From an uncultured Prevotellaceae bacterium (GTDB lineage Bacteria; Bacteroidota; Bacteroidia; Bacteroidales; Bacteroidaceae), in assembly GCA_902477365.1 (NCBI GenBank), contig CABSGW010000057.1, positions 1-12,609 on the forward strand: 12,609 nucleotides of DNA. The letters are read 5' to 3'. This document shows, one piece after another, positions 1 through 6,638 of the stretch; position 1 is the stretch's first letter, and every line of letters begins with the position of its first letter. Position numbers and translations under genes: made by a program. The notes under the pieces were generated by a model, which worked only from the letters and a program-made list of their open reading frames with translations, was not told the DNA's origin and did not search any database.

Positions 1-1656
1 CATGGCGTGCACCAAAAAGGTGCAAAAGCCGTCAAATGGAGCTGCGACGGTTCACCAGTTTTCGAAATTTCGGAAACCGACAAAACAGACCGTGGAACCG
101 ATATCGTTCTATATATTGACGAAGACTGCAAAGAATTCCTTGAAAAAAATAAGATTCAGGAGCTGCTAACCAAATATTGCCGCTTCCTCCCTATTCCGGT
201 TGCCTTTGGCAAAAAAACCGAGTGGAAAGACGGCAAACAAGTGGATACGGAAGAGGACAATGTGATCAATGACACGACCCCTATCTGGACCCGCAAACCG
301 TCTGAGCTGAAAGAAGAGGATTACAAAACATTCTACCGCTCCCTCTACCCGATGGCTGACGAGCCTCTGTTCTGGATTCACCTCAATGTGGACTATCCGT
401 TCAACCTGACCGGTGTATTATACTTCCCTAAGATAAAGAACAACATTGAGTTGCAACGCAACAAAATACAACTTTACTGCAATCAGGTATTCGTAACCGA
501 CTCGGTTGAAAACATCGTTCCCGACTTCTTGACACTGCTTCATGGTGTAATTGACTCACCGGACATTCCGCTGAACGTAAGCCGCAGCTATTTACAGAGC
601 GATGCCAATGTCAAGAAGATTTCAACCTATATCACCAAGAAAGTGAGCGACCGTTTACAAAGCATCTTCAAAAACGACCGTAAAGACTTTGAAAACAAAT
701 GGGACGACCTGAAAATTTTCATGCACTACGGTATGCTGTCGCAACCCGACTTCTACGACAAAGCCAAGAACTTTGCTCTGATGAAAGATACGGAAGGAAA
801 ATACTTTACGTATGAAGAATACCAGACACTGATAAAAGAGGATCAAAAAGACAAGGACGACACCTTAGTATATCTGTATACCACCGATGCCGAGGCGCAA
901 TATGCCTACATTGAAGCAGCCAAAGCTAAGGGCTACAGCGTACTGTTGATGGACGGTCAACTTGACACCCCGATGGTAGGTATGTTGGAACAGAAAATGG
1001 AGAAATGTCGCTTTACACGCGTTGACGGTGATGTTATTGACCGCCTCATCCCGAAAAACGACGCGCCTGAAAACCAATTGGACGAAGGTGAGAGTGCCAA
1101 TTTGTCAGCCATATTCCGCAGTCAGTTGCCGAAGCTGGACAAAATGGAATTCCACGTAGAAGCACAAAGCATGGGCGAGCATGCTTCGCCAATCTTGATC
1201 ACACAAAGCGAATACATGCGCCGTATGAAAGAGATGAGCCGCATTCAGGCCGGAATGAGTTTCTATGGCGAAATGCCCGACATGTACACCATGGTACTCA
1301 ATGCCGACCACAAACTCGTTAAAGAAATATTGGGCGACAGCAAAACAACCACAGAAGAAGCTTTGAAACCGATTGAGGCCGAACTGAAAGGACTGAACGC
1401 ACGCCACGCAGCGCTCCTGCAAAAACAAAATCAGAAAAAGGCTGAAGAAGTGACTCAGGAAGAAAAAGACGAAGTGGCACAATGCGACAAAGACATCGCT
1501 GCTCAAAACAGCCAGAAAGAGCAAGTGCTTTCAACGTATGCCAAAGACAACAAGCTGGTTCACCAGTTAATTGATTTGGCATTGCTCCAAAACGGTATGC
1601 TAAAAGGCGAAGCATTGAACAACTTCGTTAAACGCAGCATCGATTTGATCGGATAA
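1..1656 (+). CDS. htpG: Molecular chaperone HtpG (bacterial Hsp90), 5'-truncated by window edge
   Basis: This is the C-terminal 551 residues of HtpG, the ATP-dependent cytosolic Hsp90 dimer that remodels client proteins. The frame is open from base 1, so the GTG at position 7 is internal and not a start. About 130 residues are missing on the left, and with them the GHKL ATP-binding motifs. What remains starts in the end of the N-terminal domain (GTDIVLYIDED). The middle domain follows, with PIWTRKPSEL, the client/ATPase region IQLYCNQVFVTD and the SRSYLQ loop. It is the segment that carries the catalytic-loop Arg in Hsp90s. The C-terminal dimerisation domain begins near ILITQSEYMRRM and ends in LIDLALLQNGML...FVKRSIDLIG. 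Odd feature: a charged, Lys/Glu/Gln-rich insertion of about 70 residues (bases 1339-1548), probably coiled coil, lies inside the dimerisation domain. A terminator follows 18 bases after the stop. The family call is very secure. Confidence 0.97.
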   Translation, partial: HGVHQKGAKAVKWSCDGSPVFEISETDKTDRGTDIVLYIDEDCKEFLEKNKIQELLTKYCRFLPIPVAFGKKTEWKDGKQVDTEEDNVINDTTPIWTRKPSELKEEDYKTFYRSLYPMADEPLFWIHLNVDYPFNLTGVLYFPKIKNNIELQRNKIQLYCNQVFVTDSVENIVPDFLTLLHGVIDSPDIPLNVSRSYLQSDANVKKISTYITKKVSDRLQSIFKNDRKDFENKWDDLKIFMHYGMLSQPDFYDKAKNFALMKDTEGKYFTYEEYQTLIKEDQKDKDDTLVYLYTTDAEAQYAYIEAAKAKGYSVLLMDGQLDTPMVGMLEQKMEKCRFTRVDGDVIDRLIPKNDAPENQLDEGESANLSAIFRSQLPKLDKMEFHVEAQSMGEHASPILITQSEYMRRMKEMSRIQAGMSFYGEMPDMYTMVLNADHKLVKEILGDSKTTTEEALKPIEAELKGLNARHAALLQKQNQKKAEEVTQEEKDEVAQCDKDIAAQNSQKEQVLSTYAKDNKLVHQLIDLALLQNGMLKGEALNNFVKRSIDLIG

Positions 1657-1673
1657 TTGATTTAGTTTGTCAT

Positions 1674-1720
1674 AAAAAGAGTGGGAATCATGGTCTTGCA
1701 TCATATTCCCACTCTTTTTG
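1674..1720 (+). terminator. Rho-independent terminator of htpG
   Basis: A 15-base-pair stem joins AAAAAGAGTGGGAAT (1674-1688) to ATTCCCACTCTTTTT (1705-1719) around a 16-base loop, with the T tract inside the 3' arm. It starts 18 bases after the htpG stop codon and separates htpG from the tRNA promoter. Confidence 0.9.
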
Positions 1721-1785
1721 GAATGAATGAGTCACTAAAAATGAACAAAAGAATTTCTTTGAAGCACAAAAAACCGCTCAAAATA

Positions 1786-1816
1786 TTTGTCATTTAAACA
1801 AAAAACACTACCTTTG
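1786..1816 (+). promoter_or_regulatory. Consensus Bacteroidota promoter of the tRNA-Arg pair
   Basis: A -33 element TTTG (1786-1789) and a -7 element TACCTTTG (1809-1816) are separated by 19 bases, an exact match to the Bacteroides TTTG-N19/21-TAnnTTTG promoter. Transcription should begin near 1823, about 15 bases before the 5' end of the first mature tRNA. Confidence 0.88.
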
Positions 1817-1837
1817 CACTCGCAAAAACGAAGAAAG

Positions 1838-1911
1838 GGCACCGTAGCTCAACTGAATAGAGCATCTGACTACGGATCAGAAGGTTTTGGGTTTGAATCC
1901 CAACGGTGTCA
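1838..1911 (+). tRNA. tRNA-Arg (anticodon ACG), copy 1
   Basis: This is a full cloverleaf of 74 bases. The acceptor stem pairs GGCACCG with CGGTGTC, the D stem GCTC with GAGC, the anticodon stem TCTGA with TCAGA around CTACGGA, and the T stem TTGGG with CCCAA. The anticodon ACG reads Arg CGN codons and is normally edited to ICG by TadA. The discriminator base is A and CCA is not encoded. The D loop reads AACTGAATA and the T loop TTTGAAT, so positions 19 and 56 are A and U instead of the usual G and C. It is identical over all 74 bases to the copy 29 bases downstream. Confidence 0.97.
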
Positions 1912-1940
1912 CTTTTATTACAGAATTTGCATTACGGTAT

Positions 1941-2014
1941 GGCACCGTAGCTCAACTGAATAGAGCATCTGACTACGGATCAGAAGGTTTTGGGTTTGAA
2001 TCCCAACGGTGTCA
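1941..2014 (+). tRNA. tRNA-Arg (anticodon ACG), copy 2
   Basis: This is a second 74-base cloverleaf identical to the first, including the A19/U56 elbow bases, the A discriminator and the lack of an encoded CCA. The 29-base spacer (1912-1940) has no promoter-like element, so both tRNAs are probably cut from one primary transcript that ends at the hairpin just downstream. Confidence 0.97.
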
Positions 2015-2017
2015 CTC

Positions 2018-2067
2018 AAAGAAAAAGACTTTTGCGAAGTAATTCACAAAAGTCTTTTTCTTTTTTT
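2018..2067 (+). terminator. Rho-independent terminator of the tRNA-Arg transcript, possibly bidirectional
   Basis: A 17-base-pair stem (2018-2034 with 2047-2063) has a 12-base loop and runs into seven T residues at 2061-2067. It begins four bases after the second tRNA. Its A-rich left arm gives a T-rich 3' side on the other strand, so it could also stop gdhA transcripts, whose stop codon lies 17 bases away. Confidence 0.85.
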
Positions 2068-2083
2068 ATGGACCATCACTGTG

Positions 2084-3418
2084 CTAAACCAGTCCCTGGT
2101 CTATCATAGCCCGGGCCACCTTCATGAATCCGGCAATATTGGCCCCTTTTACATAGTTCACATATCCTTTTTCTTGTCCATAAGCAACACATTGCTCATG
2201 AATCGACTGCATAATCTGACGCAAATACTTATCTACTTCATCGGAACTCCAAGCCAGATGTTGTGCGTTTTGCGTCATTTCAAGTCCGGACGTAGCAACT
2301 CCACCTGCATTAACAGCCTTTCCGGGAGCAAACAGCACCTTGTGCGCCACAAACAGTTCGGTTGCAGCCGCAGTACATCCCATATTGGAAACTTCGGCTA
2401 CACACATCACCCCGTTCTGCAACAACAGTCTGGCATCCGTTTCATCCAACTCGTTTTGGGTGGCACACGGCAAAGCCACATCTACCTTCTCACCCCAAGG
2501 TTTTTGCCCGGCATGGAATACGCTGCCGGAATAGCGCTCGGCATAAGGAGCGACAACATCCTCACCCGACGCCCTCAGCTCCAACATATAATCAATTTTT
2601 TCACCGGAAATTCCTTCCTCGTCATAGATATAGCCGTCAGGCCCCGATATGGTAACAACTTTTGCCCCAAGCTGAGTGGCCTTAAGCGCAGCCCCCCAAG
2701 CCACATTACCAAATCCGGACAAAGCAATCTTCTTGCCCTGTAATGGTATCTTGTGCAAATGCAGCATATGTTCTACAAAATAAAGCGCCCCAAAACCGGT
2801 TGCCTCAGGCCGTAATTTAGAACCTCCAAACGCAAGTCCCTTACCGGTAAAAGTACCCGTATGCTCACTCGCCAGTTTTTTATACATGCCATACATATAA
2901 CCAACTTCCCTACCGCCAACACCGATATCGCCGGCAGGCACATCGCGGTTAGGACCTATGTTACGCCACAACTCCAGCACAAACGACTGACAAAACCGCA
3001 TCACCTCCGCATCACTTTTGCCGTGGGGAGAAAAATCGGCACCCCCCTTCGCACCACCCATAGGCAGGGTGGTCAACGCATTTTTAAAAGTTTGCTCAAA
3101 TCCCAAGAACTTAAAGATGGATAAATTAACCGAAGGATGAAAACGGATCCCTCCTTTGTAAGGGCCTATCGCATTATTGTATTGCACACGATAACCCAAA
3201 TTTACATGAATCTTACCCCGATCATCAGTCCATGGAACCCGGAAAATAAAAACCCGATCCGGCTCAACCAGCCGTTCGACAATCTTGGCCCGTTCAAACT
3301 CCGGGTGCTCATTATACACGTCCTCAACAGACAATAAGACTTCGCGCACGGCTTGCAAATATTCATTCTCACCAGGATGCTTCGCTTCCAACTCCGTTAG
3401 GATTTCTTGTGCATTCAT
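2084..3418 (-). CDS. gdhA: NAD(P)-dependent glutamate dehydrogenase
   Basis: The enzyme interconverts 2-oxoglutarate plus ammonium and glutamate, joining nitrogen assimilation to carbon metabolism in the cytoplasm. The start chosen is the ATG at 3418-3416, giving 444 residues, the usual length of the hexameric family. It lies four bases after a perfect AAGGAGGT; an ATG 63 bases further up lies upstream of the -7 promoter element and is rejected. Substrate and catalytic residues are visible: K88 in GPYKGG, K112, K124 in GGAKGG and D164 in PAGDIGVG. The Rossmann fold starts at GFGNVA (235-240), and the C-terminal NAGGVATSG matches the family. The coenzyme loop reads SGPDGYIYD (258-266), like the NAD-type Clostridium symbiosum enzyme rather than E. 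coli GdhA. Bacteroides GdhA enzymes are known to use both NADH and NADPH. The gene stands alone, divergent from the receiver/ATP-grasp gene. The family call is secure; coenzyme preference is inferred. Confidence 0.96.
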   Translation of the reverse strand: MNAQEILTELEAKHPGENEYLQAVREVLLSVEDVYNEHPEFERAKIVERLVEPDRVFIFRVPWTDDRGKIHVNLGYRVQYNNAIGPYKGGIRFHPSVNLSIFKFLGFEQTFKNALTTLPMGGAKGGADFSPHGKSDAEVMRFCQSFVLELWRNIGPNRDVPAGDIGVGGREVGYMYGMYKKLASEHTGTFTGKGLAFGGSKLRPEATGFGALYFVEHMLHLHKIPLQGKKIALSGFGNVAWGAALKATQLGAKVVTISGPDGYIYDEEGISGEKIDYMLELRASGEDVVAPYAERYSGSVFHAGQKPWGEKVDVALPCATQNELDETDARLLLQNGVMCVAEVSNMGCTAAATELFVAHKVLFAPGKAVNAGGVATSGLEMTQNAQHLAWSSDEVDKYLRQIMQSIHEQCVAYGQEKGYVNYVKGANIAGFMKVARAMIDQGLV

Positions 3419-3422
3419 TGAT

Positions 3423-3430
3423 ACCTCCTT
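3423..3430 (-). promoter_or_regulatory. Perfect Shine-Dalgarno sequence of gdhA
   Basis: On the minus strand the message reads AAGGAGGT four bases before the ATG at 3418. It fixes the start codon. It stands out because none of the other starts in this window has such a sequence and Bacteroidota genes generally lack one. Confidence 0.85.
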
Positions 3431-3454
3431 CTTTTTTAGGTGTTTTGTTAACAA

Positions 3455-3486
3455 CAAATGTAGACGAAAAAGAAATATCACCCAAA
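3455..3486 (-). promoter_or_regulatory. Consensus Bacteroidota promoter of gdhA
   Basis: Read on the minus strand, a -33 TTTG (3486-3483) and a -7 TACATTTG (3462-3455) are 20 bases apart, an exact consensus. The transcript should start near 3448, leaving a leader of about 30 bases that contains the Shine-Dalgarno sequence. The palindrome TTGTTAACAA (3445-3454) lies at the expected start point. Confidence 0.85.
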
Positions 3487-3565
3487 TATTTCGCCCGTTT
3501 TACCTTTTGTTTTCGTATAAACTAAAAAAGAAACATACCCATGCGGCTTAAACTAAAAAAAAATG

Positions 3566-3573
3566 TACTTTTG
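3566..3573 (+). promoter_or_regulatory. -7 promoter element of the receiver/ATP-grasp gene
   Basis: TACTTTTG matches TAnnTTTG and lies 22 bases before the ATG at 3596. No good TTTG is found 19-21 bases upstream, so the -33 part is weak or absent. The predicted leader is only about 15 bases, without a Shine-Dalgarno sequence. Confidence 0.6.
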
Positions 3574-3595
3574 AACTTTGATTACCCCCTAATGA

Positions 3596-6559
3596 ATGGA
3601 CTACATGAGTGGTATACCCGATTTTAAAACACTTGCCTTTCGCGACACGTCGTTTGCCAATCTGATGAACAAACGTATTTATAACGTGTTGCTTATTGCT
3701 ACCAAATATGACGCCTTCATGTTGGAGGACGACGGACGGGTAGATGAACAGATTTTCAATGAATATACCTCGCTGAGTTTACGTTATCCACCGCGCTTTA
3801 CACAGGTAACCAGCGAAGCTGAAGCGTTGGCCACGTTGGAAGACAGGAACTTCGAGCTTATCATCTGTATGCCTAACATGGATAATCGCGACATCTTTGC
3901 CGCGGCAAAAGAAATCAAAATTCATTATCCGAACATTCCCATTGTCGTACTGACTCCTTTCTCAAAAGAAGTTACCAAGCGTGTTGCCAACGAAGACATG
4001 AGTGCCATTGACTATGTGTTCAGTTGGTTGGGGAACTCCGAATTGCTGCTGGCTATCATCAAATTGATAGAAGACAAGATGAACGCACCCGACGACACGG
4101 CCAGCGTTGGCGTACAAATCATTTTATTGGTTGAGGATTCTATCCGTTTCTACTCTTCGGCCCTCACCCATCTCTACAAGTTTGTATTGGAACAAAGTCA
4201 GGAATTTTCTAAAGAAGCGCTCAATGGACACCAGCAAACATTGCGTATGCGGGGTCGGCCCAAAATAAAACTGGCGCGTACATACGAAGAAGCCATCCGT
4301 ATATTTGACCAGTACAAAGACAATATACTAGGTATTGTATCTGACATGAGCTTTATGCGGAACGGCGAAAAAGATCCGTATGCCGGTTATAAATTTGGAC
4401 AATACGTGCGCAAAACCGGATTGATTGTACCCTTCATTATGGAGTCTTCAGATTCCAACAACCGCATATATGCGAAAGAGTTGCACGCATCTTTCATCGA
4501 TAAGAACTCTAAAAGCTATCCGCAAGATCTGCGCAAAAAGATCATGAGACGCTTTGGTTTCGGTGACTTTATTATCCTCGACCCACACAGCAAGAAAGAG
4601 ATTATGCGAATCCGGACGCTTAAAGACCTGCAACAAAAGATACACCAAATTCCAGATGACTCACTGATTTACCATTTGTCCCGCAATCATTTCTCGCGTT
4701 TTTTCTATTCGCGTGCCATGTTCCCGCCGGCCGAAATACTGAAACACGTAGATGTAAGCGATTACAAGGACATGAACGAAGCCCGACAGCTGATCTTTGA
4801 TCTGATTGTCCAATATCGCCGCATGAAAAACTCGGGTGTAGTAGCTATCTATCAAAAAGACCGGTTTGACGAATATAGTAATTTTGCCCGTATCGGAGAC
4901 GGATCTTTGGGAGGAAAAGGCCGTGGTCTGGCTTTTATGGGAGCTATGGTAAAACGTTACCCGCGTTTAGAATATGACAATTTAGCCGTCACCATCCCTC
5001 GGACTGTCGTAATCTGTACGGATATATTCGATGAGTTCATGGAACGCAATGAACTTTATCCGATAGCATTAAGCGATGCCGATGACGAAACAATTCTTCA
5101 GCACTTCTTACAAGCAAGTTTGCCAGACCGAATCATTGATGACCTACTTGCTATTTTTGAAGTGGTGAACAGCCCTATTGCCATCCGTTCCTCCAGTTTA
5201 TTGGAAGACTCCCACTACCAACCGTTTGCCGGTATTTATTCCACGTACATGGTGCCGAAAGTAGACAACAAACAGGAAATGCTTTCTTTGCTACGTAACG
5301 CAATAAAGGCTGTATACGCATCAGTTTTCTATCGGGACAGTAAGGCTTATATGACGGCGACATCCAACTTGATAGACCAGGAGAAAATGGCCGTTATTTT
5401 ACAGGAGGTTGTAGGTACTGCATATGGCGACCGTTTCTACCCTACCATGTCGGGTGTAGCACGATCGCTTAACTTTTACCCGATTGGTGATGAAAAAGCG
5501 GAAGAAGGTATCGCCAATGTTGCATTGGGACTGGGCAAATATATCGTTGACGGTGGAGTTACGTTACGTTTCTCGCCCAAACATCCTCACAACATCTTAC
5601 AAACCAGCACCATGGACTTGGCTTTAAAGGAGACACAGACCAAATTCTATGCACTTGACCTGAACAACTTGAAAACCCCTTTCTCCGTAGACGATGCCTT
5701 TAATTTACTCAAATTGCACATCAAAGATGCTGATTCTGACGGAACATTGAAACTTACCTCTTCCACGTATGATCCTTACGACATGATTATACGTGACGGA
5801 TATTACCCCGGTGGACGCAAAATCATTTCATTTGTCAACATCTTAGAACACGAAAAATATCCCTTAGCCGAGACTTTAGTACAAATTCTCCATATCGGGG
5901 AATCAGAAATGGGACGACCGATAGAAATAGAATTTGCAATGAACATTCATCCGGAGAATCCCGAGAAAGCAACATTCTATCTGTTGCAAATACGCCCGAT
6001 TGTAGACAATAAGGAAGTTATGGAAGAAGACATTTCGGGTATCTCCAACCCAGAGACGATTCTTTCCTCGACCAGTGTTTTAGGACACGGCATCGTCAAC
6101 GACATCCATGATGTGGTTTACATTAAAAGCGGAGCATTCAGCGCTTCCAACAATCAACTCATAGCTTATGAGATTGAAAAATTGAACCGTCAATTTACTG
6201 CTGAGGAAAAAGGTTTTGTACTGGTTGGTCCCGGAAGATGGGGAAGCAGCGATCCATGGCTTGGCATCCCGGTGAAGTGGCCACACATCAGTAATGCACG
6301 TGTTATTGTTGAATGTGGTTTAGAAAACTATCGGGTAGATCCCAGCCAAGGAACGCATTTTTTCCAGAATCTGACATCGTTCGGAGTAGGTTATTTCACC
6401 ATCAATCCATTCAAACAAGATGGCTGGTTTGACGAAGAGTTCCTGAATCAGCAACCTGCTATTACCGAAAGCACGTACTTACGCCATGTGCGTTTTGAAA
6501 AGCCCATCATCATTAAGATGGACGGTAAAAAGAGCATTGGTGTAGTCATGAAGCCTTAA
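3596..6559 (+). CDS. Two receiver-like domains fused to a PEP-synthase-type ATP-grasp domain
   Basis: This 987-residue soluble protein is usually annotated as a phosphoenolpyruvate synthase/PPDK-like protein. Residues 27-160 form a degenerate receiver fold (VLLIATKY, LIICMPNMD, PIVVLT) with no phospho-acceptor Asp. Residues 172-305 form a second receiver that keeps the acidic pair E180/D181, acceptor D250 in GIVSDMSF, S284 and K303. Residues 429-803 match the PPDK N-terminal nucleotide-binding domain: GGKGRG at 439, IRSSSLLED at 530-538, FAG at 544, E604, EIEFAMN at 777 and LLQIRPI at 796. The swivelling phospho-His domain and the PEP/pyruvate TIM barrel are absent. A conserved-looking C-terminal domain (815-987) holds VGPGRWGSSDPW and PSQGTHFFQ. 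It therefore probably cannot act as a complete PEP synthase; a phosphorylation-controlled ATP-dependent kinase or phosphotransferase is inferred. No histidine kinase gene is adjacent. The start could also be the ATG at 3605. Substrate unknown. Confidence 0.85.
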   Translation: MDYMSGIPDFKTLAFRDTSFANLMNKRIYNVLLIATKYDAFMLEDDGRVDEQIFNEYTSLSLRYPPRFTQVTSEAEALATLEDRNFELIICMPNMDNRDIFAAAKEIKIHYPNIPIVVLTPFSKEVTKRVANEDMSAIDYVFSWLGNSELLLAIIKLIEDKMNAPDDTASVGVQIILLVEDSIRFYSSALTHLYKFVLEQSQEFSKEALNGHQQTLRMRGRPKIKLARTYEEAIRIFDQYKDNILGIVSDMSFMRNGEKDPYAGYKFGQYVRKTGLIVPFIMESSDSNNRIYAKELHASFIDKNSKSYPQDLRKKIMRRFGFGDFIILDPHSKKEIMRIRTLKDLQQKIHQIPDDSLIYHLSRNHFSRFFYSRAMFPPAEILKHVDVSDYKDMNEARQLIFDLIVQYRRMKNSGVVAIYQKDRFDEYSNFARIGDGSLGGKGRGLAFMGAMVKRYPRLEYDNLAVTIPRTVVICTDIFDEFMERNELYPIALSDADDETILQHFLQASLPDRIIDDLLAIFEVVNSPIAIRSSSLLEDSHYQPFAGIYSTYMVPKVDNKQEMLSLLRNAIKAVYASVFYRDSKAYMTATSNLIDQEKMAVILQEVVGTAYGDRFYPTMSGVARSLNFYPIGDEKAEEGIANVALGLGKYIVDGGVTLRFSPKHPHNILQTSTMDLALKETQTKFYALDLNNLKTPFSVDDAFNLLKLHIKDADSDGTLKLTSSTYDPYDMIIRDGYYPGGRKIISFVNILEHEKYPLAETLVQILHIGESEMGRPIEIEFAMNIHPENPEKATFYLLQIRPIVDNKEVMEEDISGISNPETILSSTSVLGHGIVNDIHDVVYIKSGAFSASNNQLIAYEIEKLNRQFTAEEKGFVLVGPGRWGSSDPWLGIPVKWPHISNARVIVECGLENYRVDPSQGTHFFQNLTSFGVGYFTINPFKQDGWFDEEFLNQQPAITESTYLRHVRFEKPIIIKMDGKKSIGVVMKP

Positions 6560-6579
6560 CGGCACATATAGTATCAAAG

Positions 6580-6625
6580 AAGATGCCGATCGCGCTTGAT
6601 TATGAGCGGATCGGCATCTTTTTCC
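6580..6625. terminator. Bidirectional terminator between convergent genes
   Basis: AAGATGCCGATC (6580-6591) pairs with GATCGGCATCTT (6609-6620), extended by CGC (6593-6595) with GCG (6606-6608) after one bulged G. A T run follows on the plus strand (6619-6623), and the A-rich 5' flank gives T residues on the minus strand. It serves the ATP-grasp gene and probably also the membrane-protein gene ending at 6639. Confidence 0.85.
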
Positions 6626-6638
6626 TTTGCTTCAAACG

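Noticed and set aside
7..9. GTG at base 7 as the start of htpG
   Set aside because: The frame is open to base 1 and the conserved N-terminal ATPase domain would be missing; the gene begins outside the window.
1838..2014. Tandem tRNA repeats as attachment sites of an integrated element
   Set aside because: Only 29 bases lie between the copies and there is no integrase or mobile gene nearby; a simple tandem duplication explains them.
2009..2743. Open frame of 244 codons on the plus strand
   Set aside because: It begins inside the second tRNA and runs antisense to gdhA; its composition is that of a complementary-strand shadow, with no promoter or family motif.
3419..3481. Longer gdhA reading from an ATG at 3481
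   Set aside because: The extra 21 residues would cover the promoter and Shine-Dalgarno sequence; the ATG at 3418 gives the family length and the ideal ribosome-site spacing.
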